From the NCBI RefSeq assembly GCF_030150285.1, contig NZ_JASLGE010000028.1:1-7892 (forward strand): a DNA stretch of 7,892 bases. The letters are read 5' to 3'. A model generated the notes under the pieces. The model was given only the letters and a program-made list of their open reading frames with translations, was not told where the DNA came from and did no database searches. Of this stretch, positions 1 to 7,062 are shown piece after piece (the stretch's first letter is position 1; each line of letters begins with the position of its first letter). Source of the DNA: Pseudomonas sp. GTDB lineage: Bacteria; Pseudomonadota; Gammaproteobacteria; Pseudomonadales; Pseudomonadaceae. The translations under genes were made by a program, and so were the position numbers.

Positions 1-220
1 CGCTACTGAGGAAAAGCTGGCAGACGCCCATCCGGCCGAAGACCTGCTCTCGCTTGAGGGTATGGACAAGGATTTGGCGATGGAACTGGCGGTGCGCGGC
101 GTAATTACCCGCGAAGACCTGGCCGAGCAGTCTATTGACGATCTGCTCGACATCGACGGCATTGACGAAGATCGTGCCGGCAAGTTGATCATGGCCGCCC
201 GAGCCCATTGGTTCGAGTAA
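1..220 (+). CDS. nusA: Transcription termination/antitermination factor NusA, 3' end only
   Basis: The reading frame is open from base 2 and ends at TAA 218-220, giving the last 72 residues of a protein that begins outside the window. It is acidic and helical, with the repeat-like motifs LLSLEGMD, GVITREDLAE and LLDIDGIDEDRAGKLIMAAR, and ends in HWFE. This matches the second C-terminal acidic repeat (AR2, helix-hairpin-helix-like) of gamma-proteobacterial NusA. In the family this region folds back on the RNA-binding domains and is released when it contacts the RNA polymerase alpha C-terminal domain; the RNA-binding S1 and KH domains lie upstream of the window. Only 27 bp separate it from infB with no terminator between, so the two genes are very probably co-transcribed, as in E. 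coli. Identification rests on the sequence pattern plus the invariant nusA-infB order. Confidence 0.93.
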   Translation, partial: ATEEKLADAHPAEDLLSLEGMDKDLAMELAVRGVITREDLAEQSIDDLLDIDGIDEDRAGKLIMAARAHWFE

Positions 221-247
221 TTAGGCGCGGCCTGAGGAGAGAAATGC

Positions 248-2764
248 ATGACGCAAGTCACGGTGAAACAACTGGCCGATGAGGTCAAAACACCGGTTGA
301 GCGCCTGTTGCAGCAGATGCGTGAGGCAGGTCTGCCGCACACCGCCGCCGAGCAGAATGTGACCGACAGTGAGAAGCAAGCTCTGCTGACTCACCTGAAA
401 AGCAGCCACAAGGCGAAAGTGGAAGAACCGCGCAAAATCACTTTGCAGCGTAAAACCACCAGTACCCTGCGTGTTGCTGGAAGCAAAAGCATCAGCGTTG
501 AAGTACGCAAGAAGAAAGTCTTCGTACAGCAAAGCCCGGAAGAAATCGAAGCCGAGCGCAAGCGCGAGCTGGATGAACGCCGCGCAGTAGAAAATGCTGC
601 ACGTCAAAAGGCTGAAGAAGAGTCCAAGCGTCGCGCCGAAGAAGAAGCGCGTCGTCAGCCTGCTCCAGCATCTGCTGCGACTGCAGCGCCATCCGCTCCT
701 GCTGTTGCAGCGCCTGCTCCCGTGCAAACTGCACCGGTTGCAGCACCTGCGCCAGCCGCAGATGCGCGCAAGCGTGATGAGCAGCGTCGTCCGGACAAAC
801 CACGTGCGGACGATAACAATCGCCGTGGCAGTGGCGACGGCGATCGCAAAAACGCACCGCATCGTGCTTCTGTCAAAGAGAAAGCACCTACGCCACGTGT
901 TGCTCCGCGTACTTCCGATGAAGAAAGCGATAGCTTCCGTCGCGGTGGTCGTGGCAAGAGCAAGCTGAAGAAGCGTAATGCTCACGGTTTCCAGAGCCCG
1001 ACCGGCCCTGTCGTGCGTGACGTACAGATTGGCGAGACCATCACTGTTGGCGATTTGGCCGCACAGATGTCGGTCAAGGCTGCCGAAGTCATCAAGTTCA
1101 TGTTCAAGCTGGGAACTCCAGCCACCATCAACCAGGTACTGGATCAGGAAACTGCCCAACTGGTTGCTGAAGAACTGGGCCACAAAGTGACTCTGGTCAG
1201 CGACAACGCCCTGGAAGATTCCTTGGCCGAGTCCCTGAAGTTCGAGGGTGAGTCGTTCTCCCGTGCACCGGTTGTGACCGTCATGGGCCACGTTGACCAC
1301 GGTAAAACGTCTCTGCTCGACTACATCCGTCGTGCCAAGGTAGCGGCTGGCGAAGCTGGCGGTATTACTCAGCACATCGGTGCGTACCACGTTGAAACCG
1401 AACGCGGCATGGTCACGTTCCTCGACACCCCGGGTCACGCTGCGTTTACCGCAATGCGTGCACGTGGTGCCAAGGCCACTGACATCGTGATTCTGGTTGT
1501 GGCGGCTGACGACGGCGTGATGCCGCAAACCATCGAAGCTGTTCAGCATGCGAAAGCAGCTGGCGTGCCGCTGGTGGTTGCAGTGAACAAAATCGACAAG
1601 CCAGGTGCTGATCTCGATCGCATCCGCAGCGAACTGTCCGTTCACGGCGTGACTTCGGAAGAGTGGGGTGGTGACACTCCGTTTGTTTCGGTCTCGGCAA
1701 AAATGGGTACCGGCGTTGACGAATTGCTCGAAGCCGTATTGCTGCAAGCTGAAGTTCTGGAACTCAAGGCCACACCATCGGCTCCTGGCCGTGGCGTAGT
1801 GGTTGAGTCCCGTCTGGACAAAGGCCGTGGTCCTGTGGCAACCGTTCTGGTTCAAGACGGCACCCTGCGTCAAGGCGACATGGTACTGGTCGGCTCCAAC
1901 TACGGCCGCATTCGCGCCATGCTCGATGAGAACGGCAAGCCTATCAAGGAAGCCGGTCCATCCATCCCTGTCGAGATTCTCGGCCTGGACGGTACGCCAG
2001 ACGCTGGCGACGAGATGAGCGTAATGACTGACGAGAAGAAGGCACGTGAAGTCGCCCTGTTCCGTCAAGGCAAGTTCCGCGAAGTGAAACTGGCGCGTGC
2101 TCACGCAGGCAAGCTGGAAAACATCTTCGAGAACATGGGCCAGGAAGAGAAGAAGACGCTTAACATCGTCCTCAAATCGGACGTCCGTGGTTCGTTGGAA
2201 GCTCTGCAGGGCGCGCTGAGCGGCCTGGGTAACGACGAAGTGCAAGTGCGTGTTGTGGGTGGCGGTGTCGGTGGTATCACCGAGAGCGACGCTAACCTGG
2301 CACTGGCCTCCAACGCTGTATTGTTCGGCTTCAACGTGCGTGCTGATGCTGGCGCTCGCAAGATTGTCGAGCAAGAAGGCCTGGACATGCGTTACTACAA
2401 CGTCATCTACGACATCATCGAAGACGTCAAGAAAGCCCTTACCGGCATGCTTGGCAGCGACGTTCGGGAGAATATCCTGGGTATTGCTGAAGTCCGCGAT
2501 GTATTCCGTTCGCCCAAGTTCGGTGCAATCGCCGGCTGTATGGTGCTGGAAGGCGTTGTTCACCGTAACCGTCCAATCCGTGTATTGCGCGATGACATCG
2601 TTATCTTTGAAGGCGAGCTGGAATCCCTGCGCCGCTTCAAGGATGACGCGTCCGAAGTGCGTGCCGGCATGGAATGCGGTATCGGCGTCAAGAGCTACAA
2701 CGACGTTAAAGTCGGTGACAAGATCGAAGTGTTCGAGAAGGTCCAGGTTGCCCGCAGCCTCTAA
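248..2764 (+). CDS. infB: Translation initiation factor IF-2
   Basis: This 838-residue GTPase brings fMet-tRNA to the 30S subunit and promotes subunit joining in the cytoplasm. Domains seen: an IF2 N-terminal helical domain (about 1-52), a charged, probably coiled-coil segment rich in Glu/Arg/Lys (about 95-140), an Ala/Pro-rich linker (about 138-172), a basic linker, a second IF2_N domain (about 262-313), then the G domain. The nucleotide-binding motifs are intact: G1 GHVDHGKT 347-354, G2 around GGIT 371-374, G3 DTPGH 393-397, G4 NKID 447-450 and G5 SAK 483-485. The C-terminal half includes NIVLKSDVRGS at 639-649 and YYNVIYD at 716-722, typical of the fMet-tRNA-binding region. I chose ATG 248 over the out-of-frame ATG at 244 because the Shine-Dalgarno GAGGAG (234-239) is well placed and only this frame is open. 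No internal start with a good ribosome-binding site is visible for the shorter IF2 forms known in E. coli. Confidence 0.98.
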   Translation: MTQVTVKQLADEVKTPVERLLQQMREAGLPHTAAEQNVTDSEKQALLTHLKSSHKAKVEEPRKITLQRKTTSTLRVAGSKSISVEVRKKKVFVQQSPEEIEAERKRELDERRAVENAARQKAEEESKRRAEEEARRQPAPASAATAAPSAPAVAAPAPVQTAPVAAPAPAADARKRDEQRRPDKPRADDNNRRGSGDGDRKNAPHRASVKEKAPTPRVAPRTSDEESDSFRRGGRGKSKLKKRNAHGFQSPTGPVVRDVQIGETITVGDLAAQMSVKAAEVIKFMFKLGTPATINQVLDQETAQLVAEELGHKVTLVSDNALEDSLAESLKFEGESFSRAPVVTVMGHVDHGKTSLLDYIRRAKVAAGEAGGITQHIGAYHVETERGMVTFLDTPGHAAFTAMRARGAKATDIVILVVAADDGVMPQTIEAVQHAKAAGVPLVVAVNKIDKPGADLDRIRSELSVHGVTSEEWGGDTPFVSVSAKMGTGVDELLEAVLLQAEVLELKATPSAPGRGVVVESRLDKGRGPVATVLVQDGTLRQGDMVLVGSNYGRIRAMLDENGKPIKEAGPSIPVEILGLDGTPDAGDEMSVMTDEKKAREVALFRQGKFREVKLARAHAGKLENIFENMGQEEKKTLNIVLKSDVRGSLEALQGALSGLGNDEVQVRVVGGGVGGITESDANLALASNAVLFGFNVRADAGARKIVEQEGLDMRYYNVIYDIIEDVKKALTGMLGSDVRENILGIAEVRDVFRSPKFGAIAGCMVLEGVVHRNRPIRVLRDDIVIFEGELESLRRFKDDASEVRAGMECGIGVKSYNDVKVGDKIEVFEKVQVARSL

Positions 2765-2784
2765 ATCACGAGCCTCAAGAGCCA

Positions 2785-2821
2785 GGGCGCACTGCAGTAT
2801 GCTTTTGCGCAGTGCCTGCCC
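2785..2821 (+). other. Stem-loop in the infB-rbfA gap
   Basis: Twenty bases after the infB stop, GCACTGC (2789-2795) pairs perfectly with GCAGTGC (2809-2815). Outside it GGGC (2785-2788) can pair with GCCC (2818-2821) across a 2-nt CT bulge, giving 11 pairs and a 13-nt loop. There is no T-tract after it, so it does not look like a terminator by itself. It could protect the infB 3' end from exonucleases or be a processing site; the sequence does not decide. Confidence 0.5.
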
Positions 2822-2835
2822 CGGACTCTAAACGC

Positions 2836-2869
2836 AACGCCCGGTCTGGCTTCTGTCAGGCCGGGCGTT
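2836..2869 (+). terminator. Strong hairpin between infB and rbfA, possible attenuating terminator
   Basis: AACGCCCGG opens a 15-bp stem (2836-2850 with 2855-2869, two G-U pairs) closed by a TTCT loop. The stem is G+C rich and ends in GTTT, but the following bases GCCGCTTTC break the T-tract. A stem this stable between two genes of a conserved operon suggests partial termination or an mRNA decay/processing boundary rather than a full stop, because no convincing promoter is visible between it and rbfA. The hairpin is seen directly; its function is inferred. Confidence 0.55.
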
Positions 2870-2885
2870 TGCCGCTTTCAGAACG

Positions 2886-2900
2886 CATGGGTTTCCCATG
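2886..2900 (+). other. Perfect small palindrome just upstream of the rbfA ribosome-binding site
   Basis: CATGGG, a TTT loop and CCCATG form a perfect 6-bp hairpin, and CCCATGGG (2895-2902) is itself a palindrome. It ends 11 bases before the AGGTAA that serves as the rbfA ribosome-binding site. An ATG inside it (2887) opens a 9-codon frame whose TAA (2914-2916) overlaps that site, but no Shine-Dalgarno precedes it, so I do not call it a gene. It may tune rbfA translation. Confidence 0.4.
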
Positions 2901-2922
2901 GGTGAGTAACAGGTAACAAGAC

Positions 2923-3324
2923 ATGGCAAAAGAATACAGCCGTACCCAACGTATCGGCGATCAGATGCAGCGTGAGCTGGCACAACTGATCCGTCGTGAA
3001 GTCAAAGACCCGCGCGTGGGCCTGGTCACCATCACCGCTGTTGAAGTCAGTCGCGACGTAGGTCACGCCAAGATCTTCATTACGGTAATGGGGCAAGACA
3101 ACGCTGACGATATCGCTCAGACCATCAAGGTGCTGAACTCGGCAGCAGGTTTCCTGCGCATGCAACTGGCGCGTGAAATGAAGCTGCGCAGCGTTCCGCA
3201 ACTGCACTTTCACTACGATGAAAGCGTTGTGCGGGGTGCTCACCTGTCCGCGTTGATCGAGCGTGCCGTGGCTGAAGACAATCAGCACCCGGATGCTGTA
3301 GCTCCTGAAGACACCAAGGAGTAA
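2923..3324 (+). CDS. rbfA: 30S ribosome-binding factor A
   Basis: The protein has 133 residues, usual for gamma-proteobacteria. It is a type II KH-like protein that binds immature 30S subunits near the 5' helix of 16S rRNA, helps late maturation, and is needed for growth in the cold in E. coli. Visible family marks are the N-terminal basic helix with SRTQRIGDQMQREL (6-19), DPR at 29-31, the beta strands LVTITAVEVSRD and HAKIFITV, and the Ala-x-Gly turn AAG at 74-76, which in RbfA replaces the GxxG loop of true KH domains. The tail (about 117-133) is acidic and probably disordered. ATG 2923 is preceded by a modest Shine-Dalgarno AGG (2911-2913). truB follows after 3 bp, so the two are translated from one message. 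Confidence 0.97.
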   Translation: MAKEYSRTQRIGDQMQRELAQLIRREVKDPRVGLVTITAVEVSRDVGHAKIFITVMGQDNADDIAQTIKVLNSAAGFLRMQLAREMKLRSVPQLHFHYDESVVRGAHLSALIERAVAEDNQHPDAVAPEDTKE

Positions 3325-3327
3325 CCG

Positions 3328-4245
3328 GTGGCTCAGGTCAAGCGTATCCGTCGTAACGTCAGCGGCATCATTCTGCTCGACAAGCCGCTGGGGTTCACCT
3401 CCAATGCGGCGCTGCAAAAAGTCCGCTGGCTGCTCAATGCCGAAAAGGCCGGGCACACCGGTAGCCTCGATCCATTGGCCAGTGGTGTTTTACCGCTGTG
3501 CTTTGGCGAAGCCACCAAGTTTTCGCAATACCTGCTCGATTCAGACAAGGGTTATGAAACCTTGATGCAATTGGGCAAGACCACCACCACAGCGGATGCG
3601 GAAGGCGAAGTTTTGCAAACTCGCCCAGTGACCGTTGGTCGCGTCGATATTGAGGCTGTTTTGCCAAAATTTCGTGGGCAAATCAGTCAGATACCGCCGA
3701 TGTACTCTGCGCTCAAGCGTGATGGCCAGCCGCTATACAAGTTGGCACGTGCAGGCGAAGTGGTGGAGCGAGAACCGCGTTCTGTTACTATTACCCGTCT
3801 CGAATTATTGGCCAGCGAAGGCGACACTGCGCGTTTGTCCGTCGACTGCACCAAAGGCACCTATATCCGTACCCTTGTGGAAGATATCGGTGAAGAGCTG
3901 GGGTGCGGAGCCTATGTTGCAGAACTGCGTCGTACGCAGGCCGGTCCTTTCTGCCTGGCCCAAACGGTCACCCTGGAAGAACTGGAAGCTGTACATGCCG
4001 AAGGCGGTAACGAAGCAGTTGATCGTTTCCTGATGCCATCGGACAGCGGTTTGCTGGACTGGCCACTGCTGCACTTTTCGGAGGCCAGCGCGTTCTATTG
4101 GCTCAATGGCCAGCCGGTACGCGCTCCCGATGCACCGAAGTTCGGTATGGTGCGGGTACAAGATCACAACGGTCGCTTTATCGGTATCGGTGAAGTGAGC
4201 GAAGACGGGCGTATCGCGCCACGTCGACTGATTCGGTCAGAATGA
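3328..4245 (+). CDS. truB: tRNA pseudouridine(55) synthase TruB
   Basis: This 305-residue enzyme isomerises uridine 55 in the T-loop of nearly all elongator tRNAs to pseudouridine. Family motifs are complete: DKPLGFTSN (18-26); GSLDPLASGVLP (45-56) with the catalytic Asp48, the same number as in E. coli TruB; Tyr76 in DKGY; PPMYSALK (123-130); and KGTYIRTL (176-183) with the conserved Arg181. Residues from about 236 form the C-terminal TruB/PUA-like RNA-binding part. The start is GTG 3328, chosen because AAGGAG (3316-3321), which lies inside the last codons of rbfA, sits 6 bases upstream; the frame contains no better-placed ATG. The tight rbfA-truB junction suggests coupled translation. The stop codon lies in a perfect hairpin (4232-4250). 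Confidence 0.97.
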   Translation: MAQVKRIRRNVSGIILLDKPLGFTSNAALQKVRWLLNAEKAGHTGSLDPLASGVLPLCFGEATKFSQYLLDSDKGYETLMQLGKTTTTADAEGEVLQTRPVTVGRVDIEAVLPKFRGQISQIPPMYSALKRDGQPLYKLARAGEVVEREPRSVTITRLELLASEGDTARLSVDCTKGTYIRTLVEDIGEELGCGAYVAELRRTQAGPFCLAQTVTLEELEAVHAEGGNEAVDRFLMPSDSGLLDWPLLHFSEASAFYWLNGQPVRAPDAPKFGMVRVQDHNGRFIGIGEVSEDGRIAPRRLIRSE

Positions 4246-4250
4246 CCGAA
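4232..4250 (+). other. Perfect hairpin containing the truB stop codon
   Basis: TTCGGTCA (4232-4239) and TGACCGAA (4243-4250) form an 8-bp perfect stem with a GAA loop; the TGA stop of truB is the first three bases of the 3' arm. There is no T-tract. A terminating ribosome would cover and melt it, so it may act as a 3'-end stabiliser or processing signal once translation ends. Confidence 0.5.
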
Positions 4251-4252
4251 AC

Positions 4253-4284
4253 AGGCCGGCTCCAGGCTTAACGGCCTCGGGCCG
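4253..4284 (+). other. Two mutually exclusive stems in the truB-rpsO gap
   Basis: CGGCC (4272-4276) pairs with GGCCG (4280-4284) around a TCG loop. The same bases can instead pair as CGGCCT (4272-4277) with AGGCCG (4253-4258). Both are short and G+C rich and neither has a T-tract. This could be a simple fold or a switch; I see nothing that decides. Confidence 0.3.
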
Positions 4285-4336
4285 AACTGAAAGAGGGTGG
4301 CTGTTATTAGGCACGGTCACATCTCACTTTTAAATA

Positions 4337-4398
4337 CGAGGATTTGTCCTCGGCCTATTGGATCTGTCTTGCTTGCAAGCAGAGCCCTAATGAAAGGA
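4337..4398 (+). promoter_or_regulatory. Structured rpsO leader, candidate S15 autoregulatory site
   Basis: Two hairpins precede rpsO. CGAGGA (4337-4342) pairs perfectly with TCCTCG (4347-4352) around TTTG. TCTG-T-CTTG (4363-4371) pairs with CAAGCAGA (4376-4383), with one bulged T and a CTTG loop. The rpsO Shine-Dalgarno AGGA (4395-4398) repeats the AGGA of the first stem, so it could pair in its place with TCCT (4347-4350). In E. coli and other bacteria S15 represses its own synthesis by binding structured leader RNA, but the RNA structure differs between lineages. Location and competing pairings fit such a site; the role is inferred. Confidence 0.4.
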
Positions 4399-4406
4399 AA
4401 GCCAAC

Positions 4407-4676
4407 ATGGCACTGACAGTTGAACACAAAGCAGAAATCGTAAAAGACTACCAGCAAGCTCCAGGTGATACTGGTTCTCCAGAAGTGCAAGTTGCACTGC
4501 TGACCTTTAACATCAACACGCTGCAAGGTCACTTCAAGGCCAACGGTAAAGATCACCACTCCCGTCGTGGTCTGATCCGCATGGTAAACCAGCGTCGTAA
4601 GCTGCTGGACTACCTGAAAGGCAAAGACATCAGCCGTTACGCTGCGCTGATCGCTCGCCTGGGTCTGCGTCGCTAA
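4407..4676 (+). CDS. rpsO: 30S ribosomal protein S15
   Basis: The 89-residue product has the exact usual length of S15, a primary 16S rRNA-binding protein of the platform that also forms a bridge to the 50S subunit. Hallmark stretches are DTGSPEVQVALLT (21-33), LQGHF (39-43), DHHSRRGL (49-56) and RRKLLDYL, with the basic end LGLRR. The start is ATG 4407 with AAAGGA (4393-4398) 8 bases upstream; an upstream in-frame ATG at 4344 would add 21 residues not found in S15 and has no ribosome-binding site, so I reject it. It sits immediately before pnp as in E. coli, and probably shares a transcript with it. Its structured leader is described separately. Confidence 0.98.
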   Translation: MALTVEHKAEIVKDYQQAPGDTGSPEVQVALLTFNINTLQGHFKANGKDHHSRRGLIRMVNQRRKLLDYLKGKDISRYAALIARLGLRR

Positions 4677-4690
4677 TAGCGATGTTGCTA

Positions 4691-4753
4691 GAGGCTGGTT
4701 GTTTGTCGTGCGCTTGTGGGATTCCCACAGGCTCATGGCAGGCTTCCAGCCTC
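4691..4753 (+). other. Long-range stem enclosing a hairpin in the rpsO-pnp gap
   Basis: GAGGCTGG (4691-4698) is perfectly complementary to CCAGCCTC (4746-4753). Between them CTTGTGGG (4713-4720) pairs with CCCACAGG (4724-4731) around ATT, with one G-U pair. Together they make a nested structure just after rpsO, followed by AAGTTTTAT. It may protect the rpsO 3' end, terminate weakly, or be an endonuclease target. The pairings are seen directly; the role is not. Confidence 0.5.
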
Positions 4754-4773
4754 AAGTTTTATCTGGGCTAACC

Positions 4774-4819
4774 GGATGCTTACGAAAGCTCGCCAAACAG
4801 GCCGTTTTCGTAAGTATCT
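4774..4819 (+). promoter_or_regulatory. Long hairpin in the pnp leader, candidate RNase III autoregulation site
   Basis: GGATGCTTACGAAA (4774-4787) pairs with TTTCGTAAGTATCT (4806-4819) over 14 continuous pairs, two of them G-U. The helix can continue across a small internal loop to GCC (4792-4794) with GGC (4800-4802) and an AAACA loop. In E. coli, RNase III cuts a long stem in the pnp leader and PNPase then removes the cut strand, exposing its own message to decay. This hairpin is in the equivalent place and has the length expected of an RNase III substrate, so a similar feedback loop is likely, though not shown. A short stem CGGGC/GCCCG (4825-4838) follows, nearer the start codon. Confidence 0.55.
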
Positions 4820-4902
4820 TGAACCGGGCGCTTGCCCGACGATGCGCATGTTTTTCGCAAGAAACCCGTTCCCCAAGAGCCACAAAGAAAAGGTAGGACA
4901 CC

Positions 4903-7008
4903 GTGAACCCGGTTATCAAAAAATTCCAGTTCGGTCAGTCGACCGTTACCCTCGAGACTGGCCGTATCGCCCGTCAGGCTTCCGGCGCAGTATTGGTCAC
5001 CGTTGACGATGACGTCAGCGTGTTGGTGACTGTAGTCGGTGCCAAACAAGCGGATCCAGGCAAAGGCTTTTTCCCTCTGTCGGTTCACTACCAAGAAAAA
5101 ACTTACGCTGCCGGTAAAATTCCAGGCGGTTTCTTCAAGCGTGAAGGTCGCCCTTCCGAGAAAGAAACCCTGACCTCGCGCCTGATCGACCGTCCGATCC
5201 GCCCGCTGTTCCCGGAAGGCTTCATGAACGAAGTGCAGGTAGTCTGCACCGTTCTGTCCACCAGCAAGAAAACCGATCCGGACGTCGCTGCGATGATCGG
5301 TACCTCGGCTGCCCTGGCAATCTCCGGTATCCCTTTTGATGGTCCGATCGGCGCGGCTCGCGTTGCTTACCACGAAAGCACTGGCTACCTGCTGAACCCG
5401 ACTTACGAGCAACTGGCCGCTTCCAGCCTGGACATGGTTGTTGCCGGTACGTCGGAAGCCGTATTGATGGTTGAGTCGGAAGCCAAAGAGCTGACCGAAG
5501 ACCAGATGCTGGGCGCTGTGCTGTTTGCCCACGACGAATTCCAGGTGGTTATCCAAGCGGTTAAAGAGCTGGCTGCCGAAGCTGCAAAACCAACGTGGGA
5601 CTGGGCTGCTGCCCCAGAAGCTACCGCACTGCTGGGCGCTATCCGTGCCGAGTTCGGCGAAGCGATCTCCCAGGCTTACACCATCACCGTCAAGGCCGAT
5701 CGTTACGCGCGCCTGGGCGAGTTGAAGGATCAGGTTGTTGCCAAACTGTCCGGTGAAGAAGGCCAGGCGTCGTCCAGCGAAGTCAAAGCGGCTTTCGGCG
5801 AAATCGAATACCGCACCGTTCGCGAAAACATCGTAAACGGCAAGCCGCGTATCGACGGTCGTGACACCAAAACTGTTCGCCCATTGAATATCGAAGTCGG
5901 CGTTCTGCCTAAAACCCACGGTTCGGCACTGTTCACCCGTGGTGAAACTCAGGCGCTGGTTGTTGCAACTCTGGGTACTGCCCGTGATGCACAGTTGCTG
6001 GACACTCTGGAAGGCGAGAAAAAAGACCCGTTCATGCTGCACTACAACTTCCCTCCGTTCTCGGTAGGTGAGTGTGGCCGCATGGGTGGCGCTGGTCGTC
6101 GCGAAATCGGTCACGGCCGTCTGGCCCGCCGTTCGGTCCAGGCCATGCTGCCTGCTGCTGACGTGTTCCCGTACACCATCCGTGTGGTGTCGGAAATCAC
6201 TGAGTCCAACGGTTCCAGCTCCATGGCTTCGGTCTGTGGTGCCTCGCTGGCACTGATGGACGCTGGTGTACCGATGAAGGCACCGGTTGCCGGTATCGCT
6301 ATGGGTCTGGTTAAAGAAGGCGAAAAATTCGCCGTTCTGACCGACATTCTGGGTGACGAAGATCACCTGGGCGACATGGACTTCAAAGTAGCCGGTACCT
6401 CTAAAGGTGTTACCGCGCTGCAGATGGACATCAAGATCAAAGGCATCACCGAAGAAATCATGGAGATCGCCCTGGGCCAAGCCCTGGAAGCTCGCCTGAA
6501 CATCTTGGGCCAGATGAATCAGATCATTGCTGTCTCGCGTAACGAGTTGTCGGCCAATGCGCCGACCATGATCGCGATGAAAATCGACACCGACAAAATC
6601 CGTGATGTTATCGGTAAAGGCGGCGCGACTATCCGTGCAATCTGTGAAGAAACCAAGGCTTCGATCGACATCGAAGACGACGGTTCGATCAAGATCTTCG
6701 GCGAGTCCAAAGAAGCAGCAGAAGCGGCTCGTCAGCGCGTTCTGAGCATCACCGCTGAAGCTGAAATCGGCAAAATCTACGTGGGTAAAGTTGAGCGCAT
6801 CGTCGACTTCGGCGCATTCGTCAACATCCTGCCAGGCAAAGACGGCCTGGTTCACATCTCGATGCTGAGCGATGCTCGTGTTGAGAAAGTGACTGACATT
6901 CTGAAAGAAGGTCAGGAAGTTGAAGTACTGGTACTGGACGTGGACAACCGCGGCCGTATCAAGCTGTCGATCAAAGACGTAGCTGCTGCCAAGGCGTCGC
7001 AAGCTTAA
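4903..7008 (+). CDS. pnp: Polyribonucleotide nucleotidyltransferase (PNPase)
   Basis: This 701-residue enzyme degrades RNA 3' to 5' using phosphate, releases nucleoside diphosphates, and can run in reverse to add tails; it works as a trimer and in the RNA degradosome. Domains in order: first RNase PH-like domain (about 1-145), helical linker (about 150-235), catalytic second RNase PH-like domain (about 310-545), KH domain (about 552-612, GKGG at 571-574) and S1 domain (about 623-691). The phosphate-binding SSS is at 438-440 and the metal/catalytic residues Asp487, Asp493 and Lys495 are intact, each one position above their E. coli numbers. The start is GTG 4903 after AAGGTAGGA (4890-4898); translation from there begins MNPVIKKFQFG as expected for Pseudomonas. 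The long leader and terminator are listed separately. No sign of truncation or frameshift. Confidence 0.98.
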   Translation: MNPVIKKFQFGQSTVTLETGRIARQASGAVLVTVDDDVSVLVTVVGAKQADPGKGFFPLSVHYQEKTYAAGKIPGGFFKREGRPSEKETLTSRLIDRPIRPLFPEGFMNEVQVVCTVLSTSKKTDPDVAAMIGTSAALAISGIPFDGPIGAARVAYHESTGYLLNPTYEQLAASSLDMVVAGTSEAVLMVESEAKELTEDQMLGAVLFAHDEFQVVIQAVKELAAEAAKPTWDWAAAPEATALLGAIRAEFGEAISQAYTITVKADRYARLGELKDQVVAKLSGEEGQASSSEVKAAFGEIEYRTVRENIVNGKPRIDGRDTKTVRPLNIEVGVLPKTHGSALFTRGETQALVVATLGTARDAQLLDTLEGEKKDPFMLHYNFPPFSVGECGRMGGAGRREIGHGRLARRSVQAMLPAADVFPYTIRVVSEITESNGSSSMASVCGASLALMDAGVPMKAPVAGIAMGLVKEGEKFAVLTDILGDEDHLGDMDFKVAGTSKGVTALQMDIKIKGITEEIMEIALGQALEARLNILGQMNQIIAVSRNELSANAPTMIAMKIDTDKIRDVIGKGGATIRAICEETKASIDIEDDGSIKIFGESKEAAEAARQRVLSITAEAEIGKIYVGKVERIVDFGAFVNILPGKDGLVHISMLSDARVEKVTDILKEGQEVEVLVLDVDNRGRIKLSIKDVAAAKASQA

Positions 7009-7029
7009 TCGCTGCGAACGCCTGCTTTG

Positions 7030-7057
7030 AAAAAGGATCCTTCGGGATCCTTTTTTT
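7030..7057 (+). terminator. Intrinsic terminator of pnp
   Basis: AAAAAGGATCC, a TTCG tetraloop and GGATCC followed by seven T form a perfect stem beginning 22 bp after the pnp stop. The A-run on the left pairs with the T-run, extending the stem to 11 bp. A UUCG loop is unusually stable. This should end the infB-pnp transcript; with five A at the left it might also stop weakly in the other direction. Confidence 0.95.
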
Positions 7058-7062
7058 ATGCC

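Noticed and set aside
248..1080. Internal starts for shorter IF2 forms
   Set aside because: No in-frame ATG lies between codon 24 and codon 274, and the in-frame GTG codons (for example at 722) have no Shine-Dalgarno upstream.
221..2563. A 780-codon open frame on the minus strand covering infB
   Set aside because: Its codons are the exact reverse complements of infB codons, so it is open only because infB avoids TTA, CTA and TCA. It has no ribosome-binding site and resembles no family I know.
2887..2916. A 9-codon upstream frame before rbfA
   Set aside because: No Shine-Dalgarno precedes its ATG, which lies in a hairpin; chance is the simplest explanation.
4301..4336. A sigma-70 promoter just before rpsO
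   Set aside because: TTAAAT (4330-4335) is a passable -10 box, but nothing upstream at 16-18 bp matches a -35 box well. E. coli has a promoter here, but this sequence does not support one clearly.
4699..5006. Two short + strand frames in the pnp leader (4699-4896 and 4716-5006)
   Set aside because: No Shine-Dalgarno at suitable spacing, sequences unlike known proteins, and both lie in DNA explained by RNA structure; the second runs into pnp in another frame.
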